Origin: Strigamia acuminata
Taxonomy: Eukaryota > Arthropoda > Chilopoda > Geophilomorpha > Linotaeniidae
Length of the DNA: 64,000 bases
NCBI GenBank assembly: GCA_949358305.1
Contig: OX442324.1
Location: 9,397,601 to 9,461,600 of the forward strand
Reading direction: 5' to 3'
Position numbers and translations under genes: made by a program. This document shows positions 42,467 to 53,900 of this stretch, piece after piece. The notes beneath the pieces were generated by a model. That model did no database searches and was not told the DNA's origin. It saw nothing but the letters and a program-made list of their open reading frames with translations. Every line of letters begins with the position of its first letter. Position 1 is the first letter of the stretch.

Positions 42467-42934
42467 TGATAGGCTTGTAGGCGCCGGACATCAAAGGAAA
42501 AGAGCTGAGACTCGAATTAACAGGTGCGGGAACTCGCATCGTGCGACCGCCATCTTTATTCATCGAGATGATAAGGCCAAAACATAAAAGCGCACCTCTT
42601 TCGAGGCTACAAAGCTTGAAGTAGAATGAATCATTGTTAGCAGACAAGGATTCATTCTTTACATAACAAAAGTAAAGTAAACTCGGCATAAACAATCGAT
42701 AATGTAAACAAAGGCCATGAGAAACTAAAAGATAAGCGCTCATATTAGAGCAGACGACATATGGGCATGTCATTGCTAATAAGCACATTGGTTGGGGCAC
42801 TTAGCACAGGAACAAGGGTTTAAAAGTCAATATCAACCAATGTAACACGGGTACAGAATTGCAATGACACACACGTTGCATTTAACCGGAAACATGCAAC
42901 CGATAAGATCAAACAGTTGGGCATTTTTCTAACA
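42467..42934 (-). repeat. Copia-2 3' LTR
   Basis: On the minus strand it starts TGTTAGAAAAATGCC and ends AAGCCTATCA. It is preceded on that strand by the purine tract AAAGGGGGATT (42935-42945). Confidence 0.94.
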
Positions 42935-42951
42935 AATCCCCCTTTGCGCAA

Positions 42952-45900
42952 CTATTTGACTACAACAAAAATATGCTCACAGAGCTGACATAATCTGGGG
43001 CGCGGCAACCACTTTGTCATCAAATCCGCGATGTTCAATTCGCCAGGCACATGTTTAATACTAAACACGCCTTTTTCATACCAATCACGAAGAAAGTGCA
43101 ATTTAACATCTATATGTTTATTTGCACGGTTTTCGATCTTGTTTTTCGCATAGTTGATTGCCGGCATGCTATCGGCATAGACGCAAGGGACATTTCGGTT
43201 GAAACATAAGATGATATCAGCTTCGTACAAACGTTCAAGCCATATCACTTCTCTCACGCCATCGACAAGTGCGAGAAACTCGCTTTCCATTATACTCAGT
43301 GAAGTCATGGATTGTTTTCGACAATTCCATGAAATCGGAACCCCTCCCAAATAAACTATGTGACCACCAAAGCTTCTCCTACTGTCTTGGTCCAAAGCAA
43401 AGGACGCGTCGGTGTAAACCGTTAAATTGTTGTTTTTACAATTAGCTAAGTTGATAACATAATTGGGGGCATCTGAGCCGTAATTATATACGCAATTCAA
43501 CCCTAAGACTGGAGTGAATCCTATTTCCAATAATCGTTCGTGGAGCTTGAAATACCACATCCTTCCGGACTGATGAAGTCCGTACAAGGATTTGACCAAT
43601 CGCCAACATTTGTGTTGGTTCTCTTTGGTCCGGAAACCCTTCGGGATATTGATGTATTGTGGCACGTCAAGGTCTCCGTATAAGTATGCAGACTTGATGT
43701 CGAGATGTGTATCTCGCCAGCCTTGCAGAACCACAAGAGAACAAAAGAATATCAGTACGAGAACAAAGTTGACCACTGGTGAAAATATCTCAGTGAAGTC
43801 AACTCCTTCTTTCTGCCCAAAACCTTGCGCAACTAAACGTGCTCTCCAGCGTTTAATTGCCCCAGTGTAGTCACGCTTGATTTTATAAATCCACTTTGTT
43901 CCCAGTAAATTCATCTCCTCGGTTTTATCAACTTCCTCGTAAACTTTTCTGTCATTAAAGATATTAATTTCATCATCCATGGCATCCTGCCAGTCGGATT
44001 TATTGGGATTGGACATAGCTTCTTCGAAAGTGTCCGGTTCAACGGATGCATGACCGGCGAACCCAATGGTCTCATCTGTTGGCTTGAAGTCGAAACAACC
44101 CCCATCGTACTGATAGTTCTCTTCCTTGCACCATCGTACAACGTCAATCCGACTGCGGATTCTATCATCGAGTGGTGTTATGTAGATCACATCTACCTGC
44201 CCAGCAGTTTCACCACTTTGTCTAACGGTTTCTCTCCGTTGCCATTGTGTCATATCCAAAATTTTTAATTCCTCAGGAGCGGTCATACGTTTTCTTATTA
44301 TATCCCCCTTTAACTTAGCACCGCGTGGCGGATTCCTCCTAACTGGTGGAGGTGTGAGAGTCGGGTTTGGAGGCCGAACATCCACCTGTTGTTCCTCCTC
44401 TTCTTCAATCCCACCAGCAGCTTGAGCGACTTCTTCCACAATTTCAGGCTCGACCGCCTGTTGAACTAATTGGGGATTCGGAATCGCATGTTTCGGGGCC
44501 TGAAACAATTGCTGTATGATAGGGGGAACCTGTTGCTGAACAGGAGCCACTGGAATTTCTTCCTCATCTGAATCTTCATAATTCAAATTTCCCATATAAT
44601 TAGGTTCGGATGGAATTTCATTCAGTTGCACCGACTCGTGCCAAAAAACATTCTCATCAATCTTCACGTGTTTTGAAGCAATCACTTGGTTGGATTTGGG
44701 GTCCCAAACTCGATACCCCCGCGTTTTAATCGCGTAACCGACTAGGGCCCCAGGCCACGCCCTTTCTTCCAACTTGCTTCTCCTTGTTTGCGAAGGAATG
44801 TGCACGAAAACTTTGGAGCCGATACATCTTAAGTGTCTCAACGACATTTTCTTGTTATAAAACAAGTTATAAGGGGTTTTCCCACTTAAGCTTGCATGTG
44901 GGAATCTATTTTTAAGATAGACAACTGTCACGGCCAATTCTGCCCACAAACCCTTTGGAAAATTGTTTTCGAAGAGCATGGCTCTAATTCCCCCAACAAT
45001 TGTTCTGTTTGCTCTTTCGGCCACAGAATTCATTTCTGGGGAGTAGGGGTTTGTTTGGATGCACTTAAGCCCAATAGAAGCCGCATAGTCATCCCACTTC
45101 TTTGACACAAACTCCCCGCCGTTGTCTGTCTTGATGCATTTGACCTTTTTCCCGGTGCTGCGCTCAACCTGTGTTTGCCATCGTTTGAAACGCTCAAATA
45201 CATCCCCCTTGTTTTTAATAATTTCCACCCACATGAAACGTGAATAGTCGTCCACAATTATTAAGTAATAACTGGCCCCACCCAGTGATTTAAAAGGCTG
45301 AGGGCCCCACAGATCCATGTGGATTACTTCCAAAATTCCCTTTGTAGAAATTTCTGGGATTGGGGAAAACGTTGCCCTAGTGCTCTTTGCCTTCGAACAC
45401 GCGTCGCAAGGCGAAAGTTCTTTGTCGGAGAGTTTAACTCCGAAAATGTCAGGTGAAACTTCCATTTTTGCAATCCCACTTGCATTAAAATGGCCCATTC
45501 TGGAGTGCCAAATATCCATTGGCTGTGGTTTCACTTTGATCTTTTCGATCTTTCCCCTATTCGAAACATTTTGCCCGTTAGTATCGTTTAAATCGCTTTT
45601 CTTAAGATTTGACGCATTTACTAGCGCATTTACGCTCACTTGCTGCTTCGCTGCCGTCTGCACTGCGCCACTCAATGTGTTTAGTAATGCTGCCTTAAAA
45701 TCTACTGTTTTTAGTAAAGGATTAATGACACTTTCACTTTTTACAACACTTTTGACCGAATTTCCACCCACCGCCGCACTCTGTTGCGCAGAAGGTGCAG
45801 TTGTGTTCACAATATTAGCCTCTAGTTTGCAGTTAACTTTGTACATCCGATCATTTGTTCTATCTGCAACAAGAAAAGGCTCACTAACTCGGTCTTTAAA

Positions 45901-47175
45901 CATGGTCAACTTTCCATTTTTGATAAAAGTTGTAAAACCAGCTTCATCTGTCCGGCCCAGCGATAAGAGGTTTTTCTTAAAATTTGGCGCAAAATAAACA
46001 TTTTGCAGTGTGATTTCCCTACATCTGCCTGCATAACAAGATGTGATCAACACGTTGCCAATGCCCTCAATTTTAGACTTCCCTTCCCCCTGCTGGACAC
46101 TATAGCCGGACAGCGGCTTGAAGGTCACGAACCAACTTCTATTAAATGAAAAATGATCTGTTGCACCGGTATCTATGTACCAGTGCGAATCAAAGTCGCA
46201 ATGCGACATTAAAGACAATGGTGGCGACAAGGTGACTTCCTCTGCAGTTTGATGAACCGCCGCCGAAAACATTGTCAATGGCTCATCAAAGATGTCAACT
46301 TGTCCCAAATTGGCCTGTTTGGTCTTTCCACCACGGCCACGTCCTCGTGCAGTGCCTTTTGCTAGCTGTGCAGAGGTGCCACCTCGCTGGCTTTGCATAT
46401 TCGCTTGTTGTTTGGGCGGTGACGGGCACTCTCTCGCGAAGTGACCAGTGCCGCCACAGGAAAAACAAGTTCGAGGTGTAAATGGCTGATTTCCGCCTTT
46501 TCCGCGTTGGAATCGCCCTTTGCCAAAGAATGCGCCCGCATTTTCAGTGGAATCCTGTGTACGCATACCATAGGAGTCTGAAGCTTCAAACAACCGATTG
46601 TACTCTCCTAATAAACGGTCTTTCACTTTTGCAGTGGTGAAGTCCAAATCATCCCAGTGATACATTATTTGTTTTATAGTCTCATAAGTTGTGGGGAGGA
46701 AATCCATATATTGGAATGCGATTTCCTCATCCGTCGGAATAACTTTGACGTTCGCGAGTTCTGCGACTTTTCGGTCGACACGGGCCAGAAAACACATCAT
46801 CTCCTCATTATCCATTAGATGCATTTGCAAGAACTCGCGCCTCAATCTGCCCTTCCGGGCGCGTGTGGTGGGCTGGTAAGCATCTCGGATTGCTTCCCAC
46901 GCTCCTTTGGAAGTGTCCTTGGCAACGGCCACGAGCTGTTGCGAGTCTTCGCAACTCAGGCATATCGTGGACCACGCCCGCTTCTCACGCACTCTGAAAT
47001 CCCGTTTTTCTTTGGCTGTGGCGTTGGGACCCGGCGCAGTCTCGTCGCCCGTCACGTGATCCCACACGCCTTGCTGGGATAACAGCAGTTTCGCACCAAT
47101 CGCCCATTGGGCATAATTCGTCCCATTTAATTTTTTAATCGACTTATAATCGTCGTATTTGTCCTCCGACGCCAT
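42952..47175 (-). CDS. gag-pol: Copia-2 Gag-Pol polyprotein with reverse-transcriptase active site deleted
   Basis: Single frame of 1407 codons, ATG at 47175. Gag helices at about 15-200 (GTNYAQWAIGAKLLL, AWEAIRDAYQPTTRARK); zinc knuckle C237, C240, H245, C250; protease DTGATDHF at 335; pre-integrase WHSRMGHFN...CDAC; integrase core with D in HMDLWG, D in KTDNGGEF and E in NSVAERANR; an acidic/Pro/Gln linker. RT begins normally (WRARLVAQGF, LYGLHQSGRMWY), but after NCVYNYGSDA the sequence jumps to PNYVINLANC near the start of RNase H. About 170 residues that Copia-1 has here, including YVDD, are absent; the junction is near 43465-43473 and stays in frame. RNase H (YTDASF, MESEFLAL, YADSMPA, NIADLMTKWL) is intact. 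It cannot make active RT, but could be mobilised in trans. Confidence 0.94.
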   Translation of the reverse strand: MASEDKYDDYKSIKKLNGTNYAQWAIGAKLLLSQQGVWDHVTGDETAPGPNATAKEKRDFRVREKRAWSTICLSCEDSQQLVAVAKDTSKGAWEAIRDAYQPTTRARKGRLRREFLQMHLMDNEEMMCFLARVDRKVAELANVKVIPTDEEIAFQYMDFLPTTYETIKQIMYHWDDLDFTTAKVKDRLLGEYNRLFEASDSYGMRTQDSTENAGAFFGKGRFQRGKGGNQPFTPRTCFSCGGTGHFARECPSPPKQQANMQSQRGGTSAQLAKGTARGRGRGGKTKQANLGQVDIFDEPLTMFSAAVHQTAEEVTLSPPLSLMSHCDFDSHWYIDTGATDHFSFNRSWFVTFKPLSGYSVQQGEGKSKIEGIGNVLITSCYAGRCREITLQNVYFAPNFKKNLLSLGRTDEAGFTTFIKNGKLTMFKDRVSEPFLVADRTNDRMYKVNCKLEANIVNTTAPSAQQSAAVGGNSVKSVVKSESVINPLLKTVDFKAALLNTLSGAVQTAAKQQVSVNALVNASNLKKSDLNDTNGQNVSNRGKIEKIKVKPQPMDIWHSRMGHFNASGIAKMEVSPDIFGVKLSDKELSPCDACSKAKSTRATFSPIPEISTKGILEVIHMDLWGPQPFKSLGGASYYLIIVDDYSRFMWVEIIKNKGDVFERFKRWQTQVERSTGKKVKCIKTDNGGEFVSKKWDDYAASIGLKCIQTNPYSPEMNSVAERANRTIVGGIRAMLFENNFPKGLWAELAVTVVYLKNRFPHASLSGKTPYNLFYNKKMSLRHLRCIGSKVFVHIPSQTRRSKLEERAWPGALVGYAIKTRGYRVWDPKSNQVIASKHVKIDENVFWHESVQLNEIPSEPNYMGNLNYEDSDEEEIPVAPVQQQVPPIIQQLFQAPKHAIPNPQLVQQAVEPEIVEEVAQAAGGIEEEEEQQVDVRPPNPTLTPPPVRRNPPRGAKLKGDIIRKRMTAPEELKILDMTQWQRRETVRQSGETAGQVDVIYITPLDDRIRSRIDVVRWCKEENYQYDGGCFDFKPTDETIGFAGHASVEPDTFEEAMSNPNKSDWQDAMDDEINIFNDRKVYEEVDKTEEMNLLGTKWIYKIKRDYTGAIKRWRARLVAQGFGQKEGVDFTEIFSPVVNFVLVLIFFCSLVVLQGWRDTHLDIKSAYLYGDLDVPQYINIPKGFRTKENQHKCWRLVKSLYGLHQSGRMWYFKLHERLLEIGFTPVLGLNCVYNYGSDAPNYVINLANCKNNNLTVYTDASFALDQDSRRSFGGHIVYLGGVPISWNCRKQSMTSLSIMESEFLALVDGVREVIWLERLYEADIILCFNRNVPCVYADSMPAINYAKNKIENRANKHIDVKLHFLRDWYEKGVFSIKHVPGELNIADLMTKWLPRPRLCQLCEHIFVVVK

Positions 47176-47961
47176 AATTGGTCGATTCGTCGCGAAGATT
47201 GCACTTTTTCACAAAATAAATCGTCGCACACACCAAATGAAGCACAAAACACACCTTTTACGCTTTTACAAATGGCGTAAACCCCCAAAAGGTTTAGGCG
47301 AAAATTATACAGTCTCCCTTGGACAAATCTCATTAAGTGAGACGAAAAACTTTACGTAGTATCTCCCGAGTTCCGACCGGACTCCTAGGACCGCGGGACA
47401 CTCGGTGGCCAGAGAAAGCCTACGCAAAAATACAATTCCACTACGCGACTGCGTAAAGGGTGGAAAGGATACTACAAGACCCCCAAACAAAACCTTAAGC
47501 TTATTAACAAGGAATTTCGACAACTTAAAAACTAAATAATAGTTGGCAAGGTGAAAATCCGTTGTTTTGCGGGTTGGTTTGCGTCGCAAAAATTCCCTCG
47601 CTGATCCCACGTCGTGAAATCGATGCACGTCGACTCAACGTGCTCGTCCGCACCTTCGTAGGATGTGCTCCCTGCACAAAACCTCGGGAAAATGCCAGCG
47701 CGTACGTTTAACCCGCTAACTGGTCTTCTGGTCGAATGCCTGCGCGTATGTTTAACCCGCTAACAGGACTTCTCTGCTCAAATTGAAAAAAACACGTCGT
47801 TTTTCGCCTACTTTGACGAAAATGGCCGCCGTCGAAGAATTCGCTTCGGACGATGGCTTCCGTCGTTTCCCACGGCGAATCGATCCAAAACGATCCAAAA
47901 ACGACGTCGATTCGACGTATTCTCTCGTCGAATCACGATGAGAACGTGTACAGGTCCGTAT
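47176..47961 (-). other. Copia-2 leader, gag-proximal part
   Basis: Non-coding leader between gag and the Gypsy-2 insertion. It has a short direct duplication, GTTTAACCCGCTAAC, near 47706 and 47750. The other part of the leader is 56355-56640. Confidence 0.7.
47958..47961. repeat. Gypsy-2 target-site duplication, left copy (GTAT)
   Basis: GTAT is repeated at 56351-56354. It defines the insertion point in the Copia-2 leader. Confidence 0.8.
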
Positions 47962-48052
47962 TGTCACGTGTACGAACCGTGCCAATTGATGCGCGATTCG
48001 TAGCACGTAATTCGAATCATTATTAGGTTAAATGTTGCTAAATTTCGGCCAC

Positions 48053-48061
48053 AGATGGCGC
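48053..48061 (+). promoter_or_regulatory. CTCF-like core in Gypsy-2 LTR
   Basis: AGATGGCGC in GCCACAGATGGCGCTG, 73 bp upstream of the TATA box. The same core occurs in the Gypsy-1 LTRs and, as a full consensus match, at 54631. It is repeated in the 3' LTR at 55870-55878. Confidence 0.4.
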
Positions 48062-48133
48062 TGACGGCTTGGACTCCGTCATCGCCATGTGATGGACCGA
48101 TCAATTCAATTATGGGGTTTATGGCAGATTTGC

Positions 48134-48141
48134 TATAAATA
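48134..48141 (+). promoter_or_regulatory. TATA box of Gypsy-2 LTR
   Basis: TATAAATA followed by AGGAGCCCGC; AATAAA follows 70 bp later. Repeated at 55951-55958 in the 3' LTR. Confidence 0.75.
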
Positions 48142-48535
48142 AGGAGCCCGCACTAAGACAGGTCTCTAATCACTTTTGCTTTTCAGAACTAGAGAGTCTG
48201 ATGTCGCCTCAATAAAGAGCGCGGCTGATGACTATAAAACCAATTTAATTATATCGCAATTAAGTTATCACACAGTAGTTCATAACCCAATTAATAAAGG
48301 TTGTACATTTGACAAATGTAAGAAGTGACAATTTATCCAAAATAACATTCTGACCTGTTGAGAATAAATGTATCTGAATTTATAAGGGATCGAACAAACT
48401 TTGTTTGTCCGGTCAAATAAATCTGAATTGAATTTAAAGCATAAATGAATCTCATTCTTTCCTTTCACACTCACTAAACCCCAATTAAACATAGTTGCGT
48501 GGAGACCTGATTAGGCCCGGATTCCACGTAACAAA

Positions 48536-48550
48536 TGGTGGAGATCGCGG
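48536..48550 (+). promoter_or_regulatory. Gypsy-2 primer binding site
   Basis: TGGTGGAGATCGCGG starts two bases after the LTR. Its complement ends CTCCACCA, as expected for a tRNA 3' end; I could not name the tRNA. Confidence 0.6.
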
Positions 48551-49435
48551 TTCTTTCCCCGGGACCAAAAATTAGAATAAAAAACCCCGAAATTAGAGTT
48601 AAAAATCATTAAAATTGTAAAATCTAGAGTAAAATGAGTGAAATTGGAATTAAAATCACATAAAATTGGCAAATTTAGCTTAAAAATAGCTTTGAAATCA
48701 TATAAAATTTAGAGAGATCCCAACCTAATTTGAATATGAGTGAGTCATTTGTGAAATTGATAGGAATGTGAGAGTGAGTCATTGCTAAAGAATAAATAGG
48801 TCAATTAGATTGAAAATTGGCAAGATTAAAAAAATAAAATAAAATAGAATAGAAGCTTTGAAGGTTTAAATTGGATAAATTTGCATTTGAGTATTATTTA
48901 TTGTGATATTTGACTTTTAATTGAATTGATATAGTATTATTGATTGAACTTTGATAAAATTAAATGAAAGTGTATAGTAATGAAGAATTTAATTGTGAAT
49001 GTAAGATAAAATTGAATAATAATAGAGAATATATTGTTTATATTTATTAATGAATTTATTTTCTTTCCAGAGCATTTTTGTAAAGTGTTATTAATAAGAA
49101 GTTTTTCCTTGAATAGTTTTGATGAAATTTTGTAATTATGACCGTGAAAATGAATTGTTTTTGATATTTTTGTAAAAAATGATGACCGTGAAAGTGTTTT
49201 TTTTTTTTTCCTTGAATTCTTTTGTGGAAATTTTGAGATTTGATTGTGAAGATTGAATTGTTCTAGTATTTTGAAATATTTCTGTGAAAATTGAAGTGTT
49301 TAATCACTGATTTATTTTTCAGAAAGTGAAAAGTGTTCTGTGTGCTAAAGAGTTATAGTGTTATTTATAACTGGAAAAGTGAATTAAAAGTGCTTCAAGT
49401 CTAAGGATTGTGTCTTCGAATTTAATTATTTAACA
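48551..49435 (+). other. Gypsy-2 AT-rich leader
   Basis: No ORF of note. Sequences like splice acceptors (TTTCTTTCCAG ending near 49071, TTTATTTTTCAG ending at 49322) are present, so leader splicing is possible. Confidence 0.5.
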
Positions 49436-50923
49436 ATTGCGGAATCCAAACGTTATAACTTTTCACAAGTGGTAACGGATTATTTGTTTTCATCAAAAGA
49501 TCCGGGAGCACTTGAATCACTGGATGATAAGGTGACTGACCGGAAAAAGAGATCAAAATCCAAAGGAGAAGAAAAAATTCAAAAAAGGGAAGATTTTGAA
49601 ACCCCGGAACAGCGCCATAAAAGAATAATCGATCCAAGTGTGTACAATTTGTTGTTGCCTGACGAAGCTACGGAATTAGGCAATCTCCTGGATAAAGTGC
49701 AAGCAAATTTGGACGACGCATTTGAGGACGCAACTGACAATATTGAGGACCAAAAGGAATTAATTCAACCAATATTGGCAATTAAAAACGAACAATTTCC
49801 AGATAATATGGCAAATGCTTCACCAGAACTAGTAGCAATACAGACGGTATTACAAAATTTAGTGGTCAATAGAAGAAATCCAGTTGACTTTGATCCGGCT
49901 ACAGGGAATATTGACACATGGTTGATCGGATATGAAGATACGATCGCCGATGACACTGAAAGGATTAAACATCTGTCAATTGTGCTGAAATCCTCCGCAT
50001 CATCGTGGTATCTAGATCAACTTCCACAACATCCGACTAGAACATGGAGTCAATGGAAAGATGCGTTGAAGGCAAAATTCAGGCGACAAATAACAACAAT
50101 TTTGTCGAAATTACAGGCAATGCAGCACAAAGATGGGACAGCAATGGAACATATGCAGAAAATATTAAAAGAATGTTCTTTTGCGAGACCAGCATTTACT
50201 GAAGAACAAAAGATATTTCATGTGTTTCAAGGACTTAAAAAGGTGACTAGAGATAAATTAGTAGTCAATTTTCCAAAGACATTGGATCAGTTAACATCTC
50301 AACTTGGACTATTGGAAGCTCATGCATTCAGCGAGGATCCTGCAGAAGTTTTGCTAACCCTACTGCAAAAAGCTGTTGATACAACAAGCGAGGTGAAACC
50401 AAGTTTGTTAGTTGAACCGAGCGACGTCAATAAATCAAAAGACGAGTTGTTAGCAGAGGTCAAAGTGCTAAGGCAACAGCAGCAGTTTGGGGAAGTTCAA
50501 TATGCAGAGGTTACTCCAGTCTTCTATCAAAATCAATGGTATACACCACATCCAAACCAGGCCCAGTTCTACAATAGAGGTAACTTTAAAGGACGATCTG
50601 GACAACAACGTGGATGGTGGAATGGCAATAATAGGAACCAAGGAAGAGGATAGAGTGACAATAGAGGTCAAAATAGAGGTAATTGGAATAATCAGTGGAA
50701 TAACTCAGGTCAAGGATTCCGACAGCAAAATCCACAACAGCAGTGGAATCCACCACAACAGCAATGGAATCCACCACAAGGACAAAGACCACAGGGGAAT
50801 CCAAATAACCAAGGCCATCCTAAAAATCCAAATTATAAAGGTAAAAATTTCATTGAAAATTACCAAGGCCGAGGTCAACGAGGAGCCCCACGTGGTGGAC
50901 CGCCTAATGCATCGGGAAACTAG
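49436..50923 (+). pseudogene. gag: Gypsy-2 Gag, damaged: no start ATG and one internal stop
   Basis: The frame is open from 49388 but has no ATG before residue about 113. The coding-like sequence seems to begin at 49436, where the codon is ATT followed by GCGGAATCC, so the start codon looks mutated (or a non-AUG start is used). The part up to 50653 is acidic at first, then has a capsid-like helical region (NIDTWLIGYEDTI, SSWYLDQLPQHP, TWSQWKDALKAKFR, HVFQGLKK). TAG at 50651-50653 interrupts it, but the same frame continues to TAG 50921-50923 with matching Asn/Gln/Gly/Arg-rich composition (WNNQWNN, QQQWNPPQ) and ends exactly at the slippery heptamer. There is no CCHC knuckle; an RG/N-rich tail takes its place. 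An alternative to a nonsense mutation is stop readthrough. Confidence 0.75.
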
Positions 50924-53900
50924 AATGGCCACAAAGACGAAATAACAAGAAGAAAAGAAGAAAGAGAAAATTAGAAATCATCGAGTTACACGCTATGGAC
51001 GAACTTTTACAGATTCCAGTAGTATTAAATGGTATGGAAATCACTGGTGTCTTGGATTCTGGAGGTTTTCGCAATATCATTAGTGAAGATTTGGTGAGAA
51101 CTCTGCAGCTCAAATATCAGCCTTGTCCAGGTGTTCGATTGAGAGTTGTGGATGGCTCATTGATAGTCCCAGAAGGAAAAACCAGGATTACCATTGATGT
51201 TGGACAACAACAACACACCATCGACGTATTGATCGTTAATGGATTTGGACGCCACTTACTACTGGGAGATAATTTCTTAAGATCTGCAAAGTGTAAACTC
51301 GACTATGACCAACAGAAGATCTTTGTAGGCCCAAAAAATGAACAACAAGAAGTTTTCCCAATGTCAAAGAATTATACTGATGTAAACTACATAGCCCGAG
51401 TTTTAAAACCGATAACAATTCCAGCATTACATGAATGTGTAGTTCCAATTAAAATTGCAAAGAAAGTAGATGATGAACTATTTATAGAACCACTCAGTGG
51501 AGTAATTGATCGCTTTGGAGTAATTTGTTGCAAAACATTGACTAAATTCAGAAAAGGTGAAGGAGTTCTGCGAGTTGCAAATCCAACTAAAAAGACAATC
51601 TATTTAGGAAAAAACTCAGCAATTGCAAAGGCCTTTTATGTAATTGAGTCTGGCGTGCTTGATGAAAACAGAGTTAATCAATTTGACTTTAGCACGGCCA
51701 TGGCGAATGACAACATGACGCCATCACAACAAGGGCTAATGTTGCGGTTGCTGGAGAAAAATTCGGATAGATTTGCGAAGACTGACAATGATTTAGGCAG
51801 AGCTCATACGATTAAACATCGAATTGATACTGGAGATTCTCCTCCAATCCATTTACAACCTTATAGACGATCGATTAAGGAAAAAGAAATCGAGGATGCT
51901 GAAACAAAGAAGTTACTTGAGCAAGGAGTCATTAGAGAATCTGAGAGCCCATGGAGTGCACCAGTACTACTCGTCAAGAAAAGAGACGGCAAATGGAGAT
52001 TTTGTGTTGATTGGAGACGGTTAAACGCGGTAACAAAGAAAATGGTTTATCCCTTACCACGTATTGATGACACCCTAGATCAATTAGCGGGTGCGAAGTA
52101 TTTTTCAATGATGGATCTTATCCAGGGATATCACCAAGTCGAAATAGACGAACAAGATCGTGAAAAGACAGCGTTTACCACGTCTAGTGGACATTATGAG
52201 TTTAATGTCCTTGGAATGGGATTATGTAACAGCCCGGCCGCCTTTCAAAAATTGATGAACAAAGTACTTGGTAACCTCCTGGGAAAAGTATGTATTGCAT
52301 ATCTGGACGATTTGATAGTGTTTTCGAAGACTTTCGATCAGCATCTTGTTGATTTGGAGGCAGTTTTCCAAAAGCTTAGAACAGCGAATCTCAAAGTCAA
52401 ACTGAGTAAATGTACGTTTGCGACACACACCATACGATATCTCGGACATGTGGTTGATGCTGAAGGTATTTCACCGGATCCCAGGAATCTGGATTCAGTA
52501 GCTAAGTTTCCAATTCCTGTGAACGTTAAACAACTACGTGGTTTTTTAGGATTATGCTCGTATTACCGGAAATTTATTAAAGGTTTTGCGGACATTTCCA
52601 AACCTCTGGTGAATTTAACCAAAAAGGATGAAAAGTTTGACTGGGGACCACCCCACGACAAAGCATTCCACACGCTCCGAAATGCATTAATAACAGTGCC
52701 GGTGTTAGCGCATCCAGATTTTACTCAGCCCTTCATGATTTCATGCGATGCAAGTGCCTATGGATTAGGAGCTATTTTGAAGCAAAAAGTCAACAATCAA
52801 GAGCGTGTTATCGCTTATGCAAGTCGTATGATGAGCACAGCAGAAATGAATTACACTGCAACTGATAGGGAAATGTTAGCAATCATTTTTGCTATTGAAA
52901 AGTTTAGACCGTACTTATATGGACAGAAATTCCAAATTATTACCGACCATTCTGCCCTCCAATGGCTGAAAGGAGTCCGAAATCCAAATGGACGTCTAGC
53001 CAGGTGGGCGCTGCAATTAGCTGAGTATGATTTTGAAATATTTCATAAAAGCGGCAAGAAACATACAGATGCCGATGCTTTAAGTAGGATCCAGGAAGAA
53101 TTAAGTGAAGAAGAAATAGAAAAATTACCTTCGCTTTTCTTAGAAAACTTGGACCTCCCTGTTGAACAGAGGAAGGATCCCAAATTACTGGACCTCATAA
53201 CAGCGCTAGAAAACCAAGAGCAACTTCCAAGAAAAAGAAGACGACCACTAAAGCAGTTCGTTCTTCAAAACAAAACATTGTTCAGGAAGAAAAAACTTAA
53301 CAGTTCCCTGAACATGGAAGATTTATTACTAGTAGTTCCAAAACAACTTCAAAAAGATGTATTGTATGAAATGCACGATGGATTACTAGGAGCTCATTTG
53401 GGATTGGCAAAAACGTGGAAACGAATAAGAACACGATTTTTCTGGACAAGAATCTATAAAGATGTTAGAAATTACGTCTTGTCCTGCCAACACTGCGCAA
53501 AAGCAAAAACAATGACAACGCCAGCTAAAGGATTAATGCAGCCATGGTCAACAGTCTCAAAACCTTTTGAGCGAATTGGAATAGACACACTAGGACCATT
53601 TCCATTGTCACGACTTGGAAATAAACATGTTTTTGTTGTAACTGATTATCTTTCTAGAAATGCAATAGCTAGACCAGCAGCAGCAGCTACAGCGTTAGAA
53701 GCAGCAAAAACATTGCTTTATGAAGTTATTCTGAAAGAAGGCAGTCCGAGAGAAATCCTAAGCGACCGTGGAACGGAATACAGGAACAAAATGGTTGAGG
53801 AGGTCTCAAATATGTTTAAAAGTTTGCATAAAACTACGTCAGGATACCATCCAAGAACAAATGGATTAACGGAGAGATTTAATGCGACATTCGCAAAAAT

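Larger units (their letters stand above)
47962..48533 (+). repeat. Gypsy-2 5' LTR
   Basis: Contains a CTCF-like core AGATGGCGC (48053-48061), a TATA box TATAAATA (48134-48141) and a poly(A) signal AATAAA (48211-48216), giving U3 of about 200 bp with transcription expected near 48165. Confidence 0.95.

Noticed and set aside
50487-50945. 152-codon ORF between Gypsy-2 gag and pol
   Set aside because: It is an Ile/Lys-rich shadow of the Asn/Gln-rich gag tail in another frame.
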